64,000 nucleotides of DNA, taken from the NCBI RefSeq assembly GCF_037975245.1, contig NC_092579.1, positions 19,800,678 through 19,864,677 of the forward strand, written 5' to 3'. This DNA is from Apostichopus japonicus (lineage: Eukaryota > Echinodermata > Holothuroidea > Aspidochirotida > Stichopodidae). The position numbers and the translations under genes were made by a program. Each line of letters begins with the position of its first letter. The first letter of the stretch is position 1. Shown here in pieces: positions 52,053-63,800 of the stretch. Under the pieces are notes generated by a model, which was given only the letters and a program-made list of their open reading frames with translations, made no database searches and was not told the origin of the DNA.

Positions 52053-53539
52053 TTTATGGGATTGGGAAACGGAATCTGTCCAAACAGTTTTCATCGTACA
52101 TTTTAGAATATAGAACCCGGAATGCAGTGACGTAATGCTCCGAGCATATATACGCTTGAAGTCTTTTGACAGATTTTGAGGGAACAACGAATTAATTGAG
52201 TATGATATTGACACACATATTATGCTTTATTCATTCATGTACATAAAATGGACTTAAAAATTACAGAATAACCGTGAAAACTGCTGAATTTAATTTCATG
52301 AAACAGTCGGTAGGTCTATTTCAGTCATGGTGTTTTAGTTGTTGGACATTGTTTGAGTATCTTCTTGGTTTCTATCAAAAGATGCATCAACAGTTTTTTT
52401 CTGATAGACAAACTTAGCCATTTAAATCAATGAAAAACAAAAACATTCTGTTGATAACCGTGTTTAAATGAAATGTTTAATCTTACCTTGAAATGCACTA
52501 TATCTTAAAAATAAACATGTCCCAATTCTTTCTTCTTCTTACAAGTCTTGTTCGTAGAATGACGATGGCGTTTTTCCTCTACACAGCCTTATCTCTCTTA
52601 CTGGTTAATTATTTGTAGCAATTTGACTCTATACTTTATGCCTCACGCGGTGTTTTTCATGGACTTTGGAACAGGGGAGGACTTTTTTTCTAAACAGCCG
52701 ACGTAAGAAATTACGTGAGTAGAGGATTAAATTCCAGCTGTATGGTCATAGTATGAGATAAGAGCGATACAGGGCACTCGGATCTGGAACCTCTTCATTT
52801 GTTTTTCTTTTTATTTGTTTACTTTTTTCTCGTTTCGTCATATACTACCGAGATAGAATGTTAACAGTAAATGTCACTGAAAACCAATATAAAATTATTA
52901 TGTCATGCTTAAAAAAAACTTCAATAGTTTGAATTCAGCTTTGGCAAAGCTCTCATCTCCATTAAAAGAAAACAAACATTGTAATAAGTAAAGCAAAATC
53001 ATACAGAATTGAAGCACAGGTGCCTCGATGATATCATTTCTCGGTTCCTTCTTCAGTCTTTAGTAAATATGTCAAGGGTCATTAAATATGATAAATATAT
53101 TCTGTTATATCTTCTTAGCTGTTTGACAAGTTGTTCATCAGACAAAGCGCTGCAATTTCTATCACAGAGACCAATGGTGCGTATATGTGTCCTAGGGACA
53201 CAGTCTAATTTCAGTATTCAATTATTCAACAATTGACATGGTCAACACGGACGTTCTTATATAAGAGACATAAAACCCAACCACAATCTTTGGCTTATTG
53301 GACAGGCATCTACGTGAGCAGCAAGTCTCGAAAACAACCTAACTTATAATTACCTTTATCTGGCTTAGTATAATACCTAGTTACATAGTTGAAGGTCACA
53401 TACTTTTACATGAAACTTATACTAGCATAGTTTATTCTTAAGTAGTTATTTTGCTACAAAGGACTAGGAGGAGGGGGGGGGGAGCTTTTAGACCGAATTA
53501 CTAGAAAATCTGTATAGCAACCTTCAGATTTGACAGAAC
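52053..53539. other. Intergenic stretch, nothing identified
   Basis: AT-rich, no coding or repeat signal recognised. Confidence 0.5.
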
Positions 53540-54912
53540 CTGGGATGTTTTCTTCCAAAGGCTGAGAAGTCCAGGATCAAAGGGGAAGTTATACCAGACC
53601 TTTTGGAAAAATAAACCAAGTCAGAACATGGACATACAAACCAAATGAACATCACCAAACTAATACACCCTCAGCCCTGGTTTCCATACATTGGGATTGT
53701 TAACCCATAAGGTTGCTCTACATAAGAAAGGAGAAGGCACTTACTGTTCCAGAACGGAAGTTGCAAGCCACTCGAAGAATCCATGTATTGAAGATATCAA
53801 ACGTTTGATTAATCCATGATATTGTGTCTCATTTAGATTGTAAGGAAAGAATTATAGCAAAGGGTATTTTTCTTGACTCTTCAAATGTGTTTCAAACTGT
53901 CTTGCCAAATTAATTAATGAAGGATCTTTTACGACTTATCAAAGAAACATGGCTTATTCATTGGCTGACACAATTTCTTCAAGGATGGTCTAGACAAGTT
54001 AAGTTGAATAAAAGGTTATCGGAAATATCGGAAATAAAGGTTGGTGTGCCTTAAGGGGGGGGGGGTCCATTATCTGCTATATTATTTACTATATACTTAT
54101 GAAATTAGGTCAAATTCACACATTTCTGTTACAAAATATGCCGATGATACTGCTGTGTCATGCACAATTCCTAAGAGCTCTATTGAAACTGACAAGTGTT
54201 CTGTAAATGACATAGTTCCAACATGTGACCGCAAGACTTAATTGTGTATACCCCCCAAAATAAAGGAAATATGTTTTGAAAATAAAACCATGAAACATGA
54301 AGGTCTCATATTATCAAGATCGCAACTTATTAGTATTGAGGGATCTGAGGTGGCTAGAACCACCAAAACTGAGTACTGGGAGTATACAGCGACGACAGTT
54401 TGACCTTTTCTTGCAAAGCATCAAGGTATTAAAAAAAGTATATTATATAGTATCTAGTGTGGCTTATACGTTGTGTCTTTCATTAACCAAAATGCTAAAG
54501 GAAAATGTTTTCAATACTATTATTCTACCCTGGCACATGTGATCTATGCAGTTTCTGTCTGGTACCATTTTATATTGCAAAAAAAAAAAGCAAAGAAAGA
54601 AGAATGAAGTTTCTTAAATACACATCAGCGATATTTAATTTAGATTACAATATACTTTTAGAACAAATAAATGCTGCTGCAAGAACTGAGTTTACAAGAA
54701 TGGCTAATAAGATTATCAGTGATCAGAATCACCCTTTGTATACTGTTCTAAAAAGTCTCCTGCACAAAACTAGCATAAATCTAAGAAATCCCCACAAAAT
54801 ACCGAACGTAAGTTTACAGAAACTTATTTATTTACCGTGCTGCTTTATACATTCCATCCGAGCACTTAGAATGTTTGTTGTAGTCTGTTTGTTATATCGT
54901 TTTATGTACTAA
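53540..54912 (+). pseudogene. Decayed non-LTR retrotransposon reverse transcriptase
   Basis: Frameshifted and stop-containing. Recognisable pieces are WLTQFLQGWSRQVKLN, VGVP then GGGGPLSAILFTIYTYEIRS, and VTKYADDTAVSCT with the catalytic YADD box at about 54139. A C-terminal part follows: AARTEFTRMANKIISDQNHP then INLRNPHKIP. This resembles CR1/L2/Rex-type LINEs. The family assignment is by motif only. Confidence 0.85.
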
Positions 54913-55110
54913 CTTTTGTATGTGTTGATGTACTTCATATGATATCCTATCATCTTAACATTTTCCCCCTTTTATATTAGTTATTCTTGGACTGTTTGTT
55001 GTAGTATGTTTGTTATACTGTTTTATGTATTAACTTTTGTATGTGTACATGTATTTGATATGATATCCTATCATCTTAAAAAAAAAAATTCACCTTTTAT
55101 ATTAGTTATT
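54850..55110 (+). repeat. Two tandem copies of a ~115-bp unit after the LINE
   Basis: TGTTTGTTGTAGT through GATATCCTATCATCTTAA and TTTTATATTAGTTATTCTT occurs twice in a row with few changes, directly after the retrotransposon C-terminus. It is probably the LINE 3' UTR. Confidence 0.75.
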
Positions 55111-55400
55111 CTTCTTGTTGAGGTATTTTATGACTCCTCTCTATAAATGTTATATGTATATTGGAAGGAACTAAAAAGATGGAACCACATACATGTATTG
55201 TTACAACATGTTACATGGTTTACAAATCCTGATTAGCCAGATTTTGGCCAATAAATTGTCTTGTTCTAGATCGTATAGCAACTTAACAGTTGTACTGACT
55301 GACAATATCAGTTTAACGTGTTCTCTACAGACCTGGAATACATTGGGATATGTCATAAAGGTCAGTTTGAGAGGAATCAGCTGAACTAAATAAAATTACT

Positions 55401-55458
55401 TTTCATCACTTTTCAGAACCAGGGATGATAAAGCCTGTCCTGCTGACCCTTCTCAGGA
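55401..55458 (+). other. Exon-like open stretch, unassigned
   Basis: A pyrimidine-rich acceptor (TCATCACTTTTCAG) opens a frame TRDDKACPADPSQDDDVAG that could end at a GTAGGA donor or run on to about 55700. No family recognised. Confidence 0.2.
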
Positions 55459-55835
55459 CGATGATGTTGCAGGTAGGACAAGCCAGACCAAATCCACTGT
55501 GATCAGAGATACCAGTAAAATCTGGAAGAATCCTAAATGTACCCACACTGGTAGCATTGTTGCTGACTTAGATCTGGTTACTGCATACACACAATGTCCC
55601 ATATTTGTATTACATATTGTGCATACTGAAATCTCTGCCAATACATCGTTACGGACCTATACTATGATGACTGCATTTAATTCAGGTTTATGTTTATTGT
55701 GACAACTACAGAAAGTATCGTTTTGGATTTTTAAAAAATTCATATTTACTTAAGGTGGCATTACCTAGAGTCTATTTCAATCCGCCCCAAGTGTTTCCAC
55801 TGTATCACATGCAATTCACAGATTTCGTAATCATG

Positions 55836-56635
55836 AAATTCACAAAAGGTGACATGTATATGTGGAATTAATTGATTAGTTAATCAAATTCCTTGTTAGA
55901 TGTATTGAGCAAAGGATTATTATAAATAGAACTCATATGGGGTGCGAACAATGGGTCAGTGCGACGTAATAACATTAAGTCGCAAATGTCGCTCTTCGTG
56001 TTGTGGAAACAGTTAAATTCACAAAGGGCAACATGGATATGTGGCATTAATTTATTAGTTCATTAAATTCTTCGCTACATGTACTTGTAACGGTATTATT
56101 ATAAATAGTACCCATACTGGAGTCTTAACAATGGTCCAGTGTGACGTAATTACATTAAATCGCCGATGTCGCCCTAAGTATTATGGAAAGAATTAAATTC
56201 ACATAGGGGCGGCATGAACATGTGGAATTAATTAATTAGTTAATTAAATTCCTTCCTATATGTATTAAACAAAGGGATAGTTATAAATAGTACCAATACT
56301 GGAGTCTTAAATGTTGCCCTCAGTATTGTGAAAAGAGTTAATTTCACGTAGGGTGACATGTATATGTGAAATTAATTAATTAGTTAATTGAATTATTTGC
56401 AATATGTACTTAGCAAAGGGATTATTATAAATAGTACCCATACTGGAGTCTTAACAATGGTCCAGTGTGACGAAATTACACTAAATCGCCACTGTCGTCC
56501 TAAGTGTTGTGAAAAGAGTTGAATTCACCTAGGACGACATAAAGATGTTGCCCTAAGTGCTTTATGTGCAATTCACTATTTTCTTAATTAAATTCCTTGG
56601 TATTTGTATTAGGCAGAGGGATTATTATAAATAGC
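55836..56635. repeat. ~180-bp satellite-like array, about 4.5 units
   Basis: Unit starts (AATTCAC then AGGG/AAGG) fall at about 55836, 56015, 56195, 56340 and 56521; spacing is about 180 except one shortened unit. Each has TTAATTAATTAGTTAAT-like and ATTATTATAAATAGTACCC blocks. Confidence 0.85.
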
Positions 56636-56639
56636 ACAC

Positions 56640-58255
56640 CACCAGTCCGGTTCTCCTTCAATACTCCTCTCCAGAACGGACACAATTTTCTGGTCAATGG
56701 TTCAAGAACGGGATTGATAAAGTATACCGTTTGTATTAGAAACCATTACCTCATCTAGCCAAGGATTTGAAGAATGATTAGGCAGGCTCCAGTGGTTGTT
56801 GAGTCAGTGGTCCATATGCAATTCATGTCGAATTATCAGGAACTATGACCAGTTATGCAACAAGACAGGACGAGAGTCACTAAATTTCAGAGAAATAAAG
56901 AACTCGAACACAAGTTCATGGACAGTTTTCCCATAGATCTAGATAATACAGTGACTCGAGTCCATGGTTCAACTCAAACGTAGGTTTCAAAAAGTGATAT
57001 CTTGATTAAAGCATGGAGGTAATACCTCCATGATTAAAGGGTGTGAAGAATCGCGCACAAAAAAACGTCTCATGCCGGTAATCTGACCTAGTCTCGAATG
57101 AGGTGTAACAGAAGTGTTAGACACCACCATCGATCCCAGAAAATACACACACACCTTGCTACCGTCGGTACCGTTAGACACCAGTGTACAGTCAATACGT
57201 ACAGTTACGGTCAATACCCACAACACAGTGTACATATAGCAGGGATGGACATCTCAGGTCTAGATAAAAGATAACAAGGTATCACGTTTTATTACTGTCT
57301 GCATTTTGTAGCGACAAGAAGAAAACTTTACTTGCAAGCAAGCAAGCGCAAGCAGAGCGCGGCGCGCGGTTTGGGCGAGTCTTCAATGCCTTTATACATC
57401 GAGTGCAACTGATGCAATGTAATATAGTAAAGCAAGGTTCTTGTCACAACCATATGAAAAGGTTATGTTGGTTATAGGAAACTTGTAGCAGCTACATAAC
57501 TTTTTAGGTAGCTAAACAAATCACAATAATATATTCCATATCAGTCCTCACTACTATATAGTAAACAAAAAAATACTTGTCTTTGAAGTGCATCTTAAAT
57601 AATTTTGAATCAAATTATGCTACATATAGGTATTAATCATGGCATATGGTGAAGTGTTTAGTGTTTATACGTTGCGATTGACAAGTAATACGATACCTTG
57701 TCTTATCTAGCAGTATAGAGGGATCATAGAAGGCATATCATTTGTCTTTGGTTTGTGCTGTAACGACCAGCTTTCAAATATTATCTGCAGGTTATTTAGA
57801 GCTTATACATTAGAGCTTATACCATCACAGACTTACACTCACTCACTAAGTAGTACATGTAGCTTATTTGATAGAGGAGGTCCACTTTATAGTTTCCATG
57901 AATCATCGGTGACATTTATGGAGCCATCCAACATATAAGCAGTGTTATTTTTAACGTGCACAACAAAATGACAGTTGCTTATCAACTTCAGAAGCATGGG
58001 ACATCCCAACAACATCCAACACAACAAGTAGTCATTCCAGATAGGAAGTTAAAGGAGAGCGGTGAAGATTCAGATGAGAAGCAGATTTTTATCTGCAAAG
58101 GAAATTAAAGTTAGTAAAAGAAAATCCCAATATTAACATGATTGTCACATGCATTGCTGCATTTTCTTAAGCTGTTCTTTTCATTAAAGTGCAATAAGAG
58201 AACTGCTGTGTAGCATTGCAACACTGATGCTAATGTCAGTGTGAAATCAAACTAG
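56640..58255. other. Intergenic stretch between satellite array and duplication copy B
   Basis: Only a 9-bp hairpin (CATGGAGGT, AAT, ACCTCCATG at 57012-57032) and the doubtful exon at 57155-57235 were seen. Confidence 0.5.
57155..57235 (-). CDS. Possible signal-peptide first exon, unassigned
   Basis: 27 codons from ATG (MYTVLWVLTVTVRIDC...NGTDGSK) to a donor AAG then GTGTGT. The N-terminus is hydrophobic and has an N-glycosylation site. No matching downstream exon was found, so it may be chance. Confidence 0.2.
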
Positions 58256-58795
58256 CTCATAACTCCACAACAACATCATCACCATCATCATCGTATAAAC
58301 TATTCCTTCTTCTCAACGTACAAGTCAGTTGAATTCACGTTCTCTGCTCTTTTAGTCTCGTGTTGTCAATGTTAGCTAAACGCCATTTCTCTACGTAACT
58401 GTACGACCATGCCTTAGTTCTCCGACACAACACTCGTTGAAATCATACCGTCATTATGTAGTGTTTTCGTTCCGAAGTGTGTATATATCTAGTCTTCAAT
58501 TCAAGCCAGCGTGTATATACGCTACAACGAGCTCGTTGAAAAGAGGAGTTTGGTTGTTTCATGCGACTCACATGTAGGGAGTTCTGGGTCCCCCTCCCCC
58601 ACCCCTTCGAAAAAACAGTATATAAGTTAGGTATTTAATTAGTTATAAACGGAAGGCTTTGCTAATAACTACTTTTTAAATTTGAAGAAAAAAATCGCCG
58701 GACTAAATGTTTTTCACCCGAGATGGAGGTTGAGAGGGCAAACCATGCAAAAGTTCGGAAACACAAGATAAATGAGAGTCGAAGGTTCATGGGCA

Positions 58796-59181
58796 GTGGC
58801 GTAGAAAGATACTTTTGAGTGAGGGGGGGGGGCTGAAGACTGATGGCCGGCCTGGGGGAGGGGTTTAAGGGGAGGGGGTGTCCCCCTCCCCTTTGGAATT
58901 TTTTTGCATTTCTAGGTGGCCTCAGATGCAATTTGGTGCAATATAGCACACTTCAACACCCACTCCATTTTGTAAAGAATTTTGCATTTTCACCTGGCCT
59001 TAGATGCAATTTGGTGCTTCAAATGAGATTTTTTTTCTCATTTGGAAATGAAAAAGGGGTTTTCTGACTTGCGGAGCGGGGGGGGGGGGGGGCGGAACGA
59101 TACTTCCGCCCCCCCCATATTTTTCAATGGGGGGGGGGGGGCTGGCGCCCCCCCCCCCAGCCCCCCGGTTCGTACGCCCTT
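58796..59181. mobile_element. 386-bp MITE-like element with 11-bp target duplication
   Basis: Flanked by GTTCATGGGCA on both sides (58785-58795 and 59182-59192). Copy A at about 32800 has the empty site, with a diverged single version of the target. It starts GTGGCGTAG, has long G and C runs inside, and ends TACGCCCTT. Confidence 0.85.
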
Positions 59182-59877
59182 GTTCATGGGCATCCTCCAC
59201 TAACTTATATTTCAAGCAAAAGTGGGGAATAAATACACCCCCTACCCGCACCGCACCACACCCCCTCTGTCGCTGCGTTTTTCCTCGACTCTTATACTCA
59301 AAAATAGTGTCCATGTTTTATATAGGGAGATACACATAAATGAAACCATTTGAGAAACGATGTAGTTTATTCTTGCCCTTCAGTTATGTACATTCAATAA
59401 CGATATTAAAGAAATTTTAAGCTTAGCTTATAATCATATCAAACTTTCACTTATATTGTAAGATTTTGTTTATGTTTTTCTTCCAAATGTATAACATTAA
59501 TTTTCGAATAAACCAACATCTGCACGAAGCTAATGTAATATTAAACTATACACAAGATCCTGTTCATTTTTGTGTAACAAAAAAAAAACGAGTTTTCTTC
59601 AAACGCATGCTGCTCTGTTTATTTCATATTTGCAATTTTAATACAATTTATGTTGAAATGGATAAAATAGAGCAAACGTTATTATCATACCTTAAAGTCA
59701 GATATGGATCAAGAATAAAGGTTATTTCACAATGCAACAAGGTAAACACTGCCAAATATTTCTCTCTCTTTTTTTTTGGTATAATAATAGACAAGCTGAT
59801 GCATCTGTAAGGTTAGTACTGATATATGTGATAAACTATGTTATTAGGATTATGAAGATCTTTCACTTGAATTAGCA

Positions 59878-59878
<1 letters not shown>

Positions 59879-59914
<36 letters not shown>

Positions 59915-59932
59915 TATATATATATATATATG
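59879..59932. repeat. (TA)n microsatellite, duplication copy B
   Basis: TA run with one GA interruption; shorter than its copy A partner. Confidence 0.97.
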
Positions 59933-60182
59933 TATTTGAAATGAAAAAAAAATGACACGCAAGAAAAAAGAAAATCTTTGATGCTGGTATTTTAAAAGTA
60001 CCAAGCTATAACTGACCCCATTACCAATCTATCTTTATTCTTATATGCTCGTGATTCTCATGAAGAAATTATTGAATATGTAACTTTTATTATTATATTT
60101 TATAATTAAGGAAACATTTTTTTAACACATTCCAACCCCTTGACGTTGGGATTATACATAGACTAATAATGTATGTATTTTA

Positions 60183-60398
60183 GATCCTCCTGTAAGCAGG
60201 AACTCGCGAAGAAGCCTCATTGGCTTATCAAAGCCTCAAGCTGACCGAAGTCAGTCTCTTACATTCATATTTAACGTCCATGATTATAAATTGTCAACAA
60301 TTCTGTAACTGGACGACATACATTAATCTTGGAGTGTCTCGAACTCTTGACCTTATGATTGAAAGGCACCGGCGTTAACCACTGAGCTAACACTCCCT
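60183..60398 (-). mobile_element. tRNA-derived SINE, family 1, in duplication copy B
   Basis: Near-identical partner of 33870-34085. The head (minus strand) starts AGGGAGTGTTAGCTCAGTGG, and its acceptor-like GGAGTG pairs with CACTCC after the B box. Confidence 0.88.
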
Positions 60399-61189
60399 AA
60401 TAATTATGTGAGAATATGACTTATACATAAGCATATCATTATGTTATGAGAAGATAAATGATACAGACCAACTTGATATTAAAATCAATCGTGACATACG
60501 GACGGTTTAAATTGTAACATGTTGACTTTACTCGTAGCATGTTGATATTAATCCCGGCATCATTTGTTTTTGCTACAGAAAAGAGTCAAAAGCACAATAA
60601 GAAGTGACTCAGTGCAATGTCAATGAGCATTCCCCCCCCCCCCCTAATAAAATAATAATAATAATAAAGATGAATGGCTGGACTTTGACTCACCATGTTC
60701 AGGAGTGTGAAAGTCCGTCGTATAATAATTAACAGGTACGTTAATTGACTTCAGTAGTAAAGAATATCCAATTTGCACACTCTTGTATACGTTTCATCTT
60801 TCTTGTTCTGTTTTGTACTATATGTCTCAATATGAAGAAAATTATTGCTTAAGAAACCATTTTGGAAACAATCGGTGGCAAAAAACCCCACAGATAAACA
60901 ACGAAGGGTCCTTGCACCATTGCCATCAAAACTACCATAAAATTGAAAATGAGTTAATTTTTTGGTTGGTCTGTTATGGTTTTGCGTTATAATAATAAAA
61001 AAGTAAAAGAGGATTCATGGATAGGTCTTCTTTCTCCCCCCAGCTTTTCTTGTTTGTTATTAATTAGTCGCGACTCTGCCAGCTACAATCTCTAGTTTAA
61101 GGATCGTCACTTTTATAATTGTTGTCGTAAGCCGCCGTATGTGCCATGTCAACGGAACCTGTAATGGTAATGAAAATAACATATTGCAA

Positions 61190-61570
61190 AACAGATCAAC
61201 ATAAATTAACATAGAGCAACACAGATCAACATATATCAACATAGAACAATACAGATAAACATAAATTAACACAGGGCAACACAGATCAACATAGATCAAC
61301 ATAGAGCAATACAGTTCAACATATATCTAAATAGAGCCATACCGTTCAACATAGAGTAATACATATCATCATAGAGCAATACAGATTAATTAACGTAGAG
61401 CACCAACACACATTAATATAAAGCAACACATCTTAACATATATCTACGTAGAGCAACACAGAATAATATATATTAACATAGAGCAACACAGCTTAACATA
61501 TATCGACGGAGATCAACTGAAATTGACAAAGATCGACATATTTCGTCATAGATCGACAAAGATCGACATC
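61190..61570. repeat. Degenerate CAACATAGA-type satellite, copy B
   Basis: Counterpart of 34915-35290, with motifs gained and lost between the copies. Confidence 0.85.
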
Positions 61571-62012
61571 GTGCACAATACATGAAAACACAATGAAAAG
61601 ATCATCGATATTTTACCCCGATACCTACTGCCGTGTTAAATTAGACCAGTCGACTCCGCTTTTAGTATGATGACGTAATTTTAAATTAGTATATATAGTA
61701 TATTTCCCCCCAAAAATGGGGGGGGGGGGTTAGACTACGACTAAAAAGTACAAGTCCGGGTTCATGCAGGTAGCTATGCTAGAATATACAATATGAAGTG
61801 TGGACTCACAACGCTGTACTTTCCTTCACACAGTTCACACGATAACAAACTGCCATTGTTGTAACTTAGAACCCTGGTATTTAAAGCGCATTTTGCTTAG
61901 TGCCTCCAATTTTCACATTGATTATGTTGGTGACCCCCTCCAGTGGTAGATGTGTTGTGGCCTGGTAAGATGCAGCGCAATCGATAGCACCTACTTAGAG
62001 TAATCCTATAAC

Positions 62013-62920
62013 CAGGGGCGGACTGGGTCTTAAAACCGGCCCGGGCATTTCTCATCTAGACCGGCCCATTGTTCATTGATACGTTACAGTGATCGCCGTC
62101 CTGGGAGGATTTTTAGGGGAGGGGGTATCCCCCTCCCCATTGAGATTTTTTTAAGTTAAGGAATGCCTAGATGCAAAATGGTGCTATATTTCTCAAGTTT
62201 GTAGGTTACAATAATCCTTTAAAAAAGACCCAAAAATAATTTCCAGAAGCAACACTTGATTAAACTGAGGAAAGTTAAAAACGTAAACAAATATATACAA
62301 AAAATATATGTTTTAGACTGGATTTTAATTAGTTTTGCGAGCATTTTGTGACAACATGCTTGAAAAAAAAGAAAAAAAAACCTAAATTAAATCCACTAAA
62401 ATATATATGTTCAATAACACGAGCACATGTCATTACTACGAGAGTAGGAGCCTACGCAGTTCGCTGCTTATGGCAGCCACACCATCAATGATATTTTTTG
62501 TGTAAAGTTTGGCCAAGATCCATTTTTCCACAGACATCAACATGAACGCCTCAAGATGTTCTTGTATCATTGTACTTCTCAAACGGTTTTTGATTCTCTT
62601 CAAGGCAGAAAAAGAACGTTCACATGCCACTTGTGACACAGGTAGCGTATACCAGCAGCTTGTAAGCAAGCTCAATGCTCTAGTAAGAATCGGTGAAAAG
62701 GTTCAACTTGAGGAGCACCTTGTAGCAGCAGAGATCGAGGACAGTCTTTACATGACTGATTCCCACAGTTAAAATTTATATTTCTACACAGCTCGTCTGT
62801 GTTCTATTAACTACTGTAAAAATGGGCTGTAAATTCTATCAGGCTCCCAGTCCACTGGCCCATCGGGCCACCGGCCCACCGGATATTGCCCAAATTCCCG
62901 TGTGGCCAGTCCACCGACTG
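62013..62920 (-). mobile_element. hAT-type DNA transposon, internally deleted, with 8-bp target duplication
   Basis: Terminal repeats CAGGGGCGGACTGG on the left and, reading inward from the right, CAGTCGGTGGACTGG. CCTATAAC flanks both ends (62005-62012 and 62921-62928): an 8-bp target duplication as expected for hAT. Inside, on the minus strand, is a piece of the transposase C-terminus. At 908 bp it is too short to be autonomous. Confidence 0.9.
62436..62675 (-). pseudogene. hAT transposase C-terminal dimerisation fragment
   Basis: About 79 codons containing VACERSFSALKRIKNRLRST followed by LEAFMLMSVE, the conserved hAT dimerisation motif (ERSFS.LK.IK..LRS). The catalytic part of the transposase is missing. 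Confidence 0.88.
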
Positions 62921-63073
62921 CCTATAACCTATTCCACTGGGCTCAACGAAGTGAACTTGCCAAATGACAATACGTTTTCCATACCCCATTTAACCTCATT
63001 ACACCAATATGGTAGCCATTTCTAAACTGGAACTTTTACCGAAGCTTTTAACCATTTTTTTCTGAAATTTAAA

Positions 63074-63354
63074 TTATGGTTCCTTACCATCTGAGCCATC
63101 GACACCCATCTTTTCCCTTAGTTTAGTCTCCCTACGGCTTATGGTAACAATAGCCGCAATTAGCACTCCTACCAGTATAGTTCCAAGAATAATCACTGCT
63201 GAAATGCCGACCTTGTAAGATTTCAGTTCATCTTCCAAATCCTGAATTTGTCTCTCCGCTTCCACTCGCTCAGGATCCCTGGATGATGATGGTTCTTCGG
63301 TCGTGGCCGGTGGTGTATCGTGGGGCATACTAGGTGAGACAGTCATATTCGTCT
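63074..63354 (-). CDS. Last exon of a second, paralogous type I membrane protein (gene continues right of window)
   Basis: Same length, acceptor, stalk and membrane helix as the exon at 35825-36105. Outside the tail only two base changes were seen over about 255 bp (one silent, one Val to Met); in the last 12 codons five residues differ (KIEANGSNGKEP versus KMGVDGSDGKEP). The preceding CUB exon, expected just right of 63800, is displaced by a SINE and not seen before the window ends. By context this is the 3' end of a tandem paralogue of the protease, but its protease part is not visible. Confidence 0.8.
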
Positions 63355-63800
63355 CTGTCGAGACAATTTAAAACAAAATAGAAAATAATATATAATAAGT
63401 TATTAATCAACAACAATTTTCTGCATTGTTTTCTTCAATGCGTCGCAAATACAAACACAGCCATGCCCTCCGCCTCCCGCCTCCACCTTCCCATCCCCCT
63501 CCCACAAGGAATATATCATCCGAGCAATTCCACTGCATGCAGTAGGCTACTAATGGCTGCAATCAAATTGATCGTAACTGTAGAAAAGTGGACATAAGTT
63601 GGTAGAGGGTAACTGAATCATTTATATAATACGATATACCAACAAAATAAGCAAATGTTCGCCAGCGAAGGGTGCCAACAATTTTTTCTTCCATATGTTA
63701 CTTGTTTTGAGCATAATTATGTTTGCAATAATAATTCGTAGCAAACTTCCTGCTTTTAGTGTCAAAACATTTCTCATGGGCCCCGATTATTCTCGATCTA

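Larger units (their letters stand above)
58256..63798. repeat. Segmental duplication, copy B
   Basis: Counterpart of 31808-36260. It lacks the 446 bp seen at 32091-32536, and has an extra 386-bp MITE (58796-59181), the full 908-bp hAT element (62013-62920) and a stretch at about 63460-63755 absent from A. The match stops at 63798, where a SINE begins; homology may resume beyond the window. Confidence 0.93.

Noticed and set aside
55836-56635. Regular repeats considered as a CRISPR array
   Set aside because: Units are ~180 bp without repeat-spacer structure, in animal DNA.
60783-61302. Frames with repeated LIYVDLCC-like peptide
   Set aside because: Translations of the degenerate CAACATAGA satellite; the same thing is seen at 34785-34976.
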